Source: Flavobacteriales bacterium | Lineage (GTDB): Bacteria; Bacteroidota; Bacteroidia; Flavobacteriales_G; JALEGO01 | Direction: 5' to 3' | Assembly (NCBI GenBank): GCA_020629755.1 | Contig: JAHDCS010000019.1 | Span: forward strand, 1 to 37,854 | Length of the DNA: 37,854 nt | Part shown: positions 10,401 to 16,860 of the stretch, in pieces | How positions within the stretch are numbered: the first letter of the stretch is position 1 | Layout of the letters: every line of letters starts with the position of its first letter | The notes under the pieces: generated by a model | Databases searched by the model: none | What the model was told of the DNA's origin: nothing | What the model saw: only the letters and a program-made list of their open reading frames with translations | Translations under genes and position numbers: made by a program

Positions 10401-11120
10401 GGAGCAGAAGGGCCATACACATTCTTATGGAGCAATCAAGGGGTTCTAGATCAATTAGATAGTCTCCCTGAAGGAAGTTACACCGTTACTGTAACAAATA
10501 GCGTTGGATGTGTAGCCATAAGTAGTATTGCTTTGAATGCCATAGATACATCGAGCAATCCTATTGACACCACCATAACAATCGACGATAGTTGTACGTT
10601 TACAATTGGTGTTTCAGGTACCGATGTGTCAGCAATAGGCGCTGAAGATGGAGCAGCTAACGTACAAGTCAATCAGCCTGGCACCTATACTTATCTTTGG
10701 AACACTGGAGACACATCTCCTGCTATTTATGGATTGTCTTCGGGTAGTTATGGGGTAAGTGTTACAGATACATTAGGATGTACACTCTTTAAACTTGTGG
10801 CAGTCAATGCACCGGACGGACAAGATACCAATGCGACATCTATTCAGCTTTCAGTACAACAATTAAATCAAGCCATAGTGCTTTATCCAAATCCGGTCGC
10901 TGATGTTCTGCACATTAATTTTAAAGAAGAGGTGAACGCTCCTTTTGAAATTTATAACATGTCCGGACAAGGCTTATACTCTTCGAGAATAAAACACTTT
11001 AAAAAAGATCAAGTACATAAATTAGACCTCAGTTATATTTCTAAAGGCAATTATTTCTTAACTGTGACCCTGAAAAATGGAAATAAAGCAACTAAACCCT
11101 TCGTTGTTTATAGGTTGTAA
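7416..11120 (+). CDS. Secreted M43-like metalloprotease with SprB repeats and T9SS C-terminal sorting domain
   Basis: 1234 residues. A signal peptide (hydrophobic CCFFILFVFSAALFSQ) is cleaved near residue 20. The zinc site HEFGHYVSLFH is at residues 224-234 (H224, E225, H228, H234), with a Met-turn MMDYSE from about 284; spacing and context fit peptidase family M43 (pappalysin/cytophagalysin-like). SprB-type repeats follow (GGTPPY..W..G.....GL...Y.VTV.D..C) from about residue 350 to 785. A PPC-like domain occupies about 750-866 and further repeats 877-1140. A type A T9SS sorting domain with YPNP at 1157-1160 closes the protein. It is probably exported and attached to or released from the cell surface. 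The open frame extends 36 codons upstream inside the TSUP gene, but the ATG at 7416 sits right before the signal peptide. The first two thirds read as more AT-rich than the end, which resembles the gene at 32875. Confidence 0.88.
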   Translation: MVRRCCFFILFVFSAALFSQELCVSDQIYHLNKTLNSGVESEVDFEAWMSKVIARKMTQKSGHEKLYRLPVVFHMLSNTSITPEYIQKLVEHANDYLRKQVEEAQNDDRAVDLNIELTLAKYGPNNELLTELGIHRFNPSDSTSFPLPPYSTTSLKLYRKVMPKTKWNFNEYVNIWVIPLSNQGVMGYASFPNIGNFIILNEDFLVTGLNNISHEFFYGRLLAHEFGHYVSLFHLWGNSILRKNIIPCLFSTDYCDDTPQQANSTAYCNQIKKTCGSVDMIENMMDYSECKYMFTQDQKNRVRATLEERKNRKGLLNSTKIGLDTCGMIVSVKTTNTTDVFSSDGTATVLVNGGTPPYQIQWSTGLNQVSIGGLSANEQYSVTVHDDNNCPSTGYGDVESDCNITAEVNILSYETSFAKHNGVAEVINITGGTPPYNFLWENGETSQIATKLNKIHADVFISDQTGSCYVQIPIRKRNQNYCDEVVFQPRGILEWDVFPSPINSNWLTARYTIINAHLISNLAFNNNQIDHDSIHQSIRIHTGAPTNSYHLNVSFDLSNAVDSSVQNCAFDYPVFINDSNCNQSSLENILTQQVNPSIFGARDGSIHCNDTNYNYQWSTGETTPNLLNIPAGLYRVTISSDLNCHKVKQFILKSEFNICGDPLLRMSEPLIQDNDEFDIQAIQVGDSLAKVYIKDGYPGYKIAWSSGDSNQVASGLDPGDYYVTVIDNSGLGCELVDVVIIVPVATGILDCSSSQAISCDQTLSVASSSDGSNVDAYSCNNWSETGPERVFTYTPASDGAFSAKLSNFSGADLDVYILGSCDPDDCIGTTDSDSAYFSGGIAGTTYYIVIDADAGSGVACDLTLSCYAVDSTSNNTCAIEVMVDVTPESGAGLNDGMADATQTGASLFSYQYYTLADSLISNTDPTGNLAPADYYVVGYDNAISGCSDTAYFTIEAFSADTSQNPQDSCLLSVNIIPTHPTTSISNDGSLLAEVTGAEGPYTFLWSNQGVLDQLDSLPEGSYTVTVTNSVGCVAISSIALNAIDTSSNPIDTTITIDDSCTFTIGVSGTDVSAIGAEDGAANVQVNQPGTYTYLWNTGDTSPAIYGLSSGSYGVSVTDTLGCTLFKLVAVNAPDGQDTNATSIQLSVQQLNQAIVLYPNPVADVLHINFKEEVNAPFEIYNMSGQGLYSSRIKHFKKDQVHKLDLSYISKGNYFLTVTLKNGNKATKPFVVYRL

Positions 11121-11136
11121 GGACTTTTGAATAAAG

Positions 11137-12333
11137 CTAATACCCCTTTCTAAGCCATGGCTTTGGGTTTAATTTGGTTTGCCCTTTCCAGATGCTGAAT
11201 AAAAATTTGGAAGAACCATCGTCTGAGTTGATTACAGAACCCAGGGTTTGGCCTGTTTTGATAGAATCTCCTTTCTTAACTTTTACGTTAGTGAGATTAG
11301 AATACACAGAGATATATTTTCCGTGTCTTACCATGACCGTAGTGCCAGAGCCAGGAATCATAATAATTGAACTTACTTCTCCGTTAAAGACAGATTGCAC
11401 ACTGCTGCCGTTTTTAGAGGTAAAATAGATACCCGGATTGTCAAGAGTTACATTTTTTTCAATTTCATGTTTTTGTTTACCAAAATTACCACTGATGAAT
11501 CCATTGTTGACAGGCCAAGGCAAGCGGCCTGTATTTTTTTCAAATTCATCCATTAAAGCCAGTTCTTTCTGACTTAATTTTTTACCTGCCCTTTTTTTAG
11601 CTTCTTCGGCAATGGCTTTTTCAATGGCTTTATTGAGTTTACTTAACTGATTTTTCTTTTTTTGAATGTCTTTTTTTAATGAAGATGACTTTGATTTTAG
11701 AAGATCAATCTGTTTTTTTCTCTCATTGCGTTCGCTATTCAGAGTTTTGTTTTGGTCATTTTCAATGCCCAATAAAGAAAGTTTTTCTTGCTTAGAATTT
11801 TCAAGTAAAGCCAGTTCTTTTTCAAGGGCAAGATTTTGAATGTTTATTTTTTCAGCCTGATCAACTCTGTATTGTGAATATTGTTGTAAGAATTTAAGCC
11901 TTTTGTAGGCCTGATTTAGGTCATTTGACGCTAAAACATACATGAGTTTATCGTATTTAGATCGGCTGATGTAGCTTTGCGCAATGATTTGGGCATACTC
12001 TTGTTTTAAGTGCTGTATTTTTTCTTTTTGTGCTTCAATTTCTTTTTGATGTTTGAAAATCTGAAGATTTAATTTTGAAAGCTGTGCCTGAATATTTGAG
12101 ATAAGCTGCTTGCGCAGAGTGATTTTGTGGCTTAATACTTTAAGACCGCTTAAAGAGCTTTTCTTTTCTTTGTTTATCTGTTTTAAGAGCGAGTTGTTTT
12201 CTTTGATTTTTTTTTCGATGGATGCTTTTTCTTTTTGTAAAGTTTTAGAAGATTTTTGAGCGTGCAAACATACATCCCCCCAACACATCAACAGCAAAAG
12301 AAATAGGGCAATATTTAGAGTCTTAAAGGTCAA
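11137..12333 (-). CDS. EnvC-like murein hydrolase activator with degenerate LytM (M23) domain
   Basis: 398 residues from a TTG at 12333. This start gives a normal signal peptide (hydrophobic NIALFLLLLMCWGDVCLHAQ); the only alternative is another TTG at 12387 that would add 18 residues and lengthen the overlap with the upstream gene. A long coiled coil (about 25-240, rich in K, E, Q and L) is followed by a LytM domain at about 290-398. The zinc ligands of active M23 enzymes are missing: the H..D segment reads NVTLDNPG, the HL position reads YSNL, and the HLHFE position reads FLFSIWKG. This matches EnvC/NlpD activators, which switch on amidases during cell separation. It is last in an operon, overlapping the DUF4292 stop by 11 nt. 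Confidence 0.87.
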   Translation of the reverse strand: MTFKTLNIALFLLLLMCWGDVCLHAQKSSKTLQKEKASIEKKIKENNSLLKQINKEKKSSLSGLKVLSHKITLRKQLISNIQAQLSKLNLQIFKHQKEIEAQKEKIQHLKQEYAQIIAQSYISRSKYDKLMYVLASNDLNQAYKRLKFLQQYSQYRVDQAEKINIQNLALEKELALLENSKQEKLSLLGIENDQNKTLNSERNERKKQIDLLKSKSSSLKKDIQKKKNQLSKLNKAIEKAIAEEAKKRAGKKLSQKELALMDEFEKNTGRLPWPVNNGFISGNFGKQKHEIEKNVTLDNPGIYFTSKNGSSVQSVFNGEVSSIIMIPGSGTTVMVRHGKYISVYSNLTNVKVKKGDSIKTGQTLGSVINSDDGSSKFLFSIWKGQTKLNPKPWLRKGY

Positions 12334-13141
12334 TGCGTTTGTAGGATGAAGGGATTTTAAAAGAAAAAGTAAGCGGTTCAAAGGCAAATTTGTCTAAGGT
12401 GTTAAAGACTTTTATTTTTTGATCGGCATTAATTATAAAATTTTGATGTAGAGGGATTTGAAAATCATCGTTTGTAAAACCAACGGATGAAAAATTGGTG
12501 TATGTGGCCGTAATACTTTGATTTTTAATTTGATCGGTCATGGTTTGTTGATAAACAGATTTTTGATTGGCATGAATTTTAGCGGTAAATAATTTGCTGT
12601 TAATGCTGTCTTTGTGTTGAAGGTGAATAAACTGATCTGATACTGGAGTGTTGATGATTTCTAGATTTTCTCTTATAAAGAGTCTGCCTAAAAAAAGGTG
12701 GATAAGGGTTTGGTCAGAGATGTCTGAAATACCAAATCCCTGAAAAGAAGATAAAGCTCCTTGTGTGCACGTAGACTCTAATCTGTTTAACATATAAATA
12801 GAGTCATTGGCTATTTTAATTCTGAATGCTTCAATGCCAAGAAGTGCCGTGACTGAAATCCAGACAATGCTATCCTTTTTAGTGCGGATATTTAACTTAA
12901 AACTTTTAATAGGCGATTTGATACTGTCGGCTTCAAATTTTGAGTTTACACGAAACGATAGGCAGTCATATTCTAATACGTTGTTTAGACTGTCTACTAG
13001 AACAGAGGGTTCTTGCGAAGAAGTATTCTGATTTACTGTATTGGTGTTTTTATGAATAGCACAGCTTGTTTTTTTTTTGCATCCCCCTAAAAATAATAAG
13101 AGCACACTAGAGGTAAAAAGTAGCCTGCTTATATTATTCAT
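12323..13141 (-). CDS. DUF4292-type lipoprotein
   Basis: 272 residues. A lipoprotein signal (LLLFLGGC, lipid-modified C21) is followed by a beta-rich domain with alternating strands (FRVNSKFEAD, then SFKLNIRTKKDSIVWISVTALLGIEAFRI), resembling the LolA/LolB-like fold of DUF4292. The function is unknown; a role in outer-membrane lipoprotein or envelope assembly is an inference from fold and context. The ATG at 13141 overlaps the TPR gene stop by 8 nt (ATGAATAA), implying translational coupling. The open frame continues 40 codons upstream into the TPR gene, but that part has no signal character. Confidence 0.8.
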   Translation of the reverse strand: MNNISRLLFTSSVLLLFLGGCKKKTSCAIHKNTNTVNQNTSSQEPSVLVDSLNNVLEYDCLSFRVNSKFEADSIKSPIKSFKLNIRTKKDSIVWISVTALLGIEAFRIKIANDSIYMLNRLESTCTQGALSSFQGFGISDISDQTLIHLFLGRLFIRENLEIINTPVSDQFIHLQHKDSINSKLFTAKIHANQKSVYQQTMTDQIKNQSITATYTNFSSVGFTNDDFQIPLHQNFIINADQKIKVFNTLDKFAFEPLTFSFKIPSSYKRIDL

Positions 13142-14915
13142 AGTAATATTTATCTGATATTTTTTTATCAATAAAATCAGAAGCCCCTCCCGTTTCTTTT
13201 GCTTTTTTCCATTGTTTTTCGGCACCAGAAACATCTTGTAAATGGAAAAGAATATCGCCATAATGCTCTACAATAACGCCGCTTTCACTTCCGCCAGACG
13301 CAATGGCTTTTTCAATCCATTCTTTGGCTTTTTTGTACTCTTTATTTTTAAAGAGAATCCAGGCATAGGTGTCGGCAAAGGTGGACGATTTAGGTTCAAT
13401 CTCTAGACTTTTTTTAGACATTGCTTTTGCTTTTTCTAAGCTTTCATTTCTCTCAGATAAATAATAAGCATAATTATTTAAAACCACTGCATTTTGAGGG
13501 TCTATCTCTAAAGCTCTTTCAAAATAGGCATCAGAATCGGTATAGTTTTTTAAACTGTTGTAGCTGTCGCCTAAAAGAGTATAGAATTGCAGCTTAAGAT
13601 TTGGATCAATAACAAGGGTAAGTCCATTTTCTAACATATCTACTGCCTTTTGATGTTCTTTAAGTTGATTATAGGCTACTCCACCAAAATAAAAGGGGAT
13701 AGGCTGGTTTGGAAATAACTCTATGCTTTTTTCGGCGCTAATGGCTAGAGAATCGTAGGCTTCTAATTCAGCTTCTAAAAGAGAGATTTGGTTCCAGATC
13801 ACGTATCTGGAAGGGTCAATTTCCCGTGCTTTTCTAAAGGCTGTAACGGCCTTTAGTTTGTTTTGTTTTTGTAAATAATAATCGCCAGCTACCGTATAGG
13901 CTTTTGCATCATTTGGATGGATTTTAATTAATGTGTCAATGAGTTCTTCGACTTGATTAGAGGTAATTGTACTAGAGTCCTTTTCAGTTTCTTCATATAA
14001 AGACAAAAGCGTGAATACTTTTTTGTCTATAGGCAAGAACTTATCATTAAATGCAGCGCACATTTCTATATGCGCCTTATTGTATTGTTTTTTTGAATAA
14101 TAATACCTAGACAAAGAAAGGCGTGTAAGACCATTTTTAGGGTCGAGCTGCTTCATTTTTTCAAAGGTTTGAAAAACAGCCTGGTCTTTCTTTTGTTTTA
14201 TTTGAATCTCAGCTAACTTTTGGTAATAATCAATTTCATTTGGTTCTTTTTCGATAAGGGCTTTAATTTCATTTTCTGCAGAGACGTCATCTTCAAGCTG
14301 CATGTATAATTGCGCTTTTTTAAAGGTGGTAATTTTACTTCTTGAGGTTTTTTTCTCAATTTGATTGTACACGGCAATTGCTTTTTTATACTCCCCTTTT
14401 GATTGGTAAATGGCAGATAAAGATTGCAGATAGCCAATGTTTTTGGGTTTTAAGTCAATAAGGCGTGTATAAACATCTGTTGCTTTGTCAAGATTTGAAG
14501 AAGACTCATACAGATATGCTTGATTTTCTAAATACCAGGTGTTGTCTGGATCAATGTTGTGTGCTTTTTCACCATATTCAATGGCTTGCCCCAGTAATTT
14601 ATTGACTTGCGCCGGGTACAAAGCGACCTTTTCAATACTCAATTTACTAAGCTCAAAATAGGCAGCGGCATTTTTTGGATCTAACGAAATACTTTTTTTA
14701 AATAAGTCTTCGGCGTTTTGTAAATTGCCAATTACTTTTTCTTTATTAGCGTCTATAAACATCCTCATGCTCTTTTCAGGCGACTCCATTTTGAGTTTAC
14801 CTGGACTCATGATGGTCGTTTGTGTTTCGGGCTCTAAGACAAGGCCTTTTTTACTTTTACATGAAATGAAAAGCAGCAATAAAATAGAAATAGGATATTT
14901 AAAGGACTTAATCAT
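13134..14915 (-). CDS. Tetratricopeptide-repeat lipoprotein
   Basis: 593 residues. The N-terminal lipoprotein signal (ISILLLLFISC) gives lipidated C19. The rest is an array of about 12-14 TPR units, for example AEDLFKKSISLDPKNAAAY, DAYFERALEIDPQNAVVL and AKAMSKKSLEIEPKSSTFA, with the usual A.....A...P spacing. It is probably a periplasmic-face scaffold for protein contacts; the partner is unknown but may be another product of this operon. The ATG at 14915 overlaps the nucleotidyltransferase stop by 8 nt (ATGATTAA); a TTG one codon earlier is a less likely start. The gene order nucleotidyltransferase, TPR, DUF4292, M23/EnvC is one I recognise from Flavobacteria. Confidence 0.9.
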   Translation of the reverse strand: MIKSFKYPISILLLLFISCKSKKGLVLEPETQTTIMSPGKLKMESPEKSMRMFIDANKEKVIGNLQNAEDLFKKSISLDPKNAAAYFELSKLSIEKVALYPAQVNKLLGQAIEYGEKAHNIDPDNTWYLENQAYLYESSSNLDKATDVYTRLIDLKPKNIGYLQSLSAIYQSKGEYKKAIAVYNQIEKKTSRSKITTFKKAQLYMQLEDDVSAENEIKALIEKEPNEIDYYQKLAEIQIKQKKDQAVFQTFEKMKQLDPKNGLTRLSLSRYYYSKKQYNKAHIEMCAAFNDKFLPIDKKVFTLLSLYEETEKDSSTITSNQVEELIDTLIKIHPNDAKAYTVAGDYYLQKQNKLKAVTAFRKAREIDPSRYVIWNQISLLEAELEAYDSLAISAEKSIELFPNQPIPFYFGGVAYNQLKEHQKAVDMLENGLTLVIDPNLKLQFYTLLGDSYNSLKNYTDSDAYFERALEIDPQNAVVLNNYAYYLSERNESLEKAKAMSKKSLEIEPKSSTFADTYAWILFKNKEYKKAKEWIEKAIASGGSESGVIVEHYGDILFHLQDVSGAEKQWKKAKETGGASDFIDKKISDKYYYE

Positions 14916-15918
14916 CAATAAAAATGTGGTTAAAATCTCCTACACTTACTTCACTAGGCTTTTGATTGCCATCTATGTGCACATAATTGCCAATCATAGA
15001 GTTTTTCAGGTTAACATTAATAAGCTCACTTTCTTTCTTAATTACTGTATCACTAATAATGGAGTTTACAATCGTTGATTTTTCTTCAATAGACACATTA
15101 GGGCCTAGGGTTGATTTTTCAATTTTAACGCCTTGGCCAATATATACAGGAGGGATGATTGTTGACGCGTTATCAATGACATACTCTTTAGAGGGCACCT
15201 CCCACCTTTGAAGTATCTCAGAAACCGATTGGACAAAAACATTTTTGTTGCCAAAATCCATCCAAGCATCTACTTTACCTGGCAAAAAAACCTGCCCTTT
15301 ATTTTGAAGGGCAATAAGCGCGTCTGTTAATTGGTACTCAGAAGATTTTGTGATGTTGTTGTCTATTAAGTATTCTATTTCAGCACGTAAATCTTGCCCC
15401 TCTTTAAAATAATAGGCTCCTATAATGGCTAAATCAGATACAAACTCTTGGGGTTTTTCAACAAATCCGGTGATTTGATTATTCTCATTGAGTTTTACAA
15501 CGCCAAACTGAGAGGGGTCTTCTATTTGTTTTACCCAAATTACACCATCCGCCTCTTTGTCAAGTGAAAAGTTCGCTTCAAAAAGGGTATCAGAAAAAGC
15601 CACAATAACAGGGCCATCCAAACACTGCTTCGCCATGTGCACAGCATGAGCTGTTCCGAGAGCTTGTTTTTGATAACAGATATGTACAGTATCTGCATAT
15701 TTTTTACCTACATCACGTAATTTTTTTTCGACCTCAGGACCAAAATCCCCAATGACAAAAGCAATCTCAGTAATGGGCTCTTCACATAGATGAGCTAAAA
15801 CCTCGACTAAACGTTCAACAATAGGCTTTCCGGCAACATGTAAAAGAGGCTTTGGAGTGGTGAGTGTGTGTGGCCGCATGCGTTTGCCAATGCCGGCCAT
15901 TGGGATTATAATTTTCAT
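14908..15918 (-). CDS. Sugar-phosphate nucleotidyltransferase with left-handed beta-helix tail
   Basis: 336 residues. It transfers a nucleotidyl group to a sugar-1-phosphate to make an NDP-sugar for LPS, capsule or other glycans. The N-terminal GT-A-like domain (about 1-235) carries the signature PMAGIGKRMRPHTLTTPKPLL with catalytic Arg/Lys, the VAFSDTLFEA metal-binding region and the FVEKPQ motif. The C-terminal part (about 250-336) holds hexapeptide repeats of a left-handed beta helix (YIGQGVKIEKSTLGPNVSIE). It resembles glucose-1-phosphate thymidylyl- or uridylyltransferases; the exact sugar and nucleotide cannot be assigned. It is first in the operon, with a -7 element TATCTTTA 15 nt before the ATG. 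Confidence 0.88.
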   Translation of the reverse strand: MKIIIPMAGIGKRMRPHTLTTPKPLLHVAGKPIVERLVEVLAHLCEEPITEIAFVIGDFGPEVEKKLRDVGKKYADTVHICYQKQALGTAHAVHMAKQCLDGPVIVAFSDTLFEANFSLDKEADGVIWVKQIEDPSQFGVVKLNENNQITGFVEKPQEFVSDLAIIGAYYFKEGQDLRAEIEYLIDNNITKSSEYQLTDALIALQNKGQVFLPGKVDAWMDFGNKNVFVQSVSEILQRWEVPSKEYVIDNASTIIPPVYIGQGVKIEKSTLGPNVSIEEKSTIVNSIISDTVIKKESELINVNLKNSMIGNYVHIDGNQKPSEVSVGDFNHIFIDD

Positions 15919-15932
15919 ACCTAAAGTGCCTT

Positions 15933-15940
15933 TAAAGATA
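15933..15940 (-). promoter_or_regulatory. Candidate -7 element for the nucleotidyltransferase operon (TATCTTTA)
   Basis: Minus-strand TATCTTTA fits TAnnTTT(G/A) and lies 15-22 nt upstream of the ATG at 15918. No clear TTG is found at the expected -33 distance. It is divergent from the rhodanese promoter 52 nt away. Confidence 0.4.
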
Positions 15941-15991
15941 CACTTTTAGCTTCTTTTTGAGCCTATATTTCTAAAATAAAATTAAAGGCTA

Positions 15992-15999
15992 TACATTTG
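15992..15999 (+). promoter_or_regulatory. Candidate -7 element for the rhodanese gene (TACATTTG)
   Basis: Exact TAnnTTTG match ending 14 nt before the ATG at 16014. The -33 position holds TTT rather than TTG. The mRNA leader would be only about 10 nt. Confidence 0.45.
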
Positions 16000-16013
16000 G
16001 TAAAAAATAAGCG

Positions 16014-16343
16014 ATGACTGACCTTTCACAAGACCAATGGAAAAAAGCAATTGCAGAAGATCAAAGTGCTGTGGTTTTAGATGTAAGAACACCTTCAGAA
16101 TGGGCAGAAGGCATTCAAAAAAACGCAGAGTGTATCAATTTCTTGGATACCCAAAACTTTTCTAGTGCTATTTTAGATCTAGACCCTAAAAAAACATATT
16201 ACGTGTACTGCAGAAGTGGCGGCAGAAGCGTTAGCGCATGTCAAATGCTAGAAAGCTCAGGATTCACACAAACCTTTAATTTATTGGGAGGAATGCTTGA
16301 ATGGGACGGCGAAGTTGTAGATCCACCACAACAAAACACCTAG
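16014..16343 (+). CDS. Single-domain rhodanese-like protein
   Basis: 109 residues, the size of a single-domain rhodanese such as GlpE or PspE without a signal peptide, so it is cytoplasmic. It has the VVLDVRTPSEW segment near the N terminus (residues 20-30) and the catalytic loop CRSGGRS with Cys66 in VYCRSGGRSVSA, followed by NLLGGMLEW. It probably transfers sulfane sulfur, for example from thiosulfate to thiol acceptors; the real acceptor is unknown. It is a lone plus-strand gene between two minus-strand units. Its stop codon is 5 nt from the dut stop, and both stops sit in one inverted repeat (16343-16356). Confidence 0.92.
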   Translation: MTDLSQDQWKKAIAEDQSAVVLDVRTPSEWAEGIQKNAECINFLDTQNFSSAILDLDPKKTYYVYCRSGGRSVSACQMLESSGFTQTFNLLGGMLEWDGEVVDPPQQNT

Positions 16344-16356
16344 CACATTTATGTGC
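16343..16356. repeat. Inverted repeat spanning two convergent stop codons
   Basis: GCACAT-TT-ATGTGC is a perfect 6-bp inverted repeat containing the last base of the rhodanese TAG and the dut TAA. It could form a small hairpin in either transcript. No U-tract follows on either side, so a terminator role is weakly supported. Confidence 0.35.
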
Positions 16357-16780
16357 CTGTTGAACCAAAACCACCTTTACCTCTATCAGTGGTTGTTAGA
16401 AGGTCAACTTCTGTAAATTTAGGCTGAATCACTTGAGCGAATACAAGTTGAGCAATTCTCTCGGCTGGTTTTATTTCGACCTGATTGTTAGAGAGATTTA
16501 CCAAGATAACACCAATTTCACCTCTGTAGTCACTATCAATAGTGCCTGGTGAATTAAGCACGCTTATCCCTTGTTTGTACGCGAGACCACTTCTTGGCCT
16601 TACTTGAGCCTCGTATCCTGTAGGAATTTCTAAAAAAATACCTGTTTGTATTAATGTGCGCTCAAGTGGTTGTAAGACAATAGGCTTTTCAATATTTGCT
16701 TGTAAATCAACGCCTGCTGATCCTTGAGTTTGGTATCTAGGAATTTCATACGAAGATTTATTGATGATTTTTACATTCAT
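16349..16780 (-). CDS. dut: Deoxyuridine 5'-triphosphate nucleotidohydrolase (dUTPase)
   Basis: Hydrolyses dUTP to dUMP and pyrophosphate, keeping uracil out of DNA and feeding dTMP synthesis. With the ATG at 16780 the protein has 143 residues, normal for the trimeric family. Conserved motifs appear in order: GSAGVDLQA (motif I), RPRSGLAYKQGI (II), NSPGTIDSDYRGEI with the catalytic Asp (III), RIAQLVFAQV (IV) and the C-terminal RGKGGFGSTG (V). The longer open frame from 16849 adds 23 residues not found in the family. recJ ends 80 nt upstream on the same strand. Confidence 0.96.
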   Translation of the reverse strand: MNVKIINKSSYEIPRYQTQGSAGVDLQANIEKPIVLQPLERTLIQTGIFLEIPTGYEAQVRPRSGLAYKQGISVLNSPGTIDSDYRGEIGVILVNLSNNQVEIKPAERIAQLVFAQVIQPKFTEVDLLTTTDRGKGGFGSTGT

Positions 16781-16860
16781 AATGAAGGCTAAACAGTTTC
16801 TTAAACTTAGTAATAATTCAGATAAAAAACTACTGAATGGTATCACCATTTAGCTCTATA

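Noticed and set aside
11152-11163. 12-bp palindrome AAGCCATGGCTT near convergent gene ends
   Set aside because: It lies within the EnvC-like coding end (KPWL codons), and no U-tract follows; a terminator is not supported.
14213-14437. Lysine-rich open frame overlapping the TPR gene on the same strand
   Set aside because: It is a shifted frame of the TPR gene, whose repeats are continuous through this region.
16836-16850. Hairpin AATGGT-ATC-ACCATT between recJ and dut, with T6 a few bases further on the minus strand
   Set aside because: A short, AT-rich 6-bp stem with a 3-nt loop and a displaced T-tract; too weak to call a terminator.
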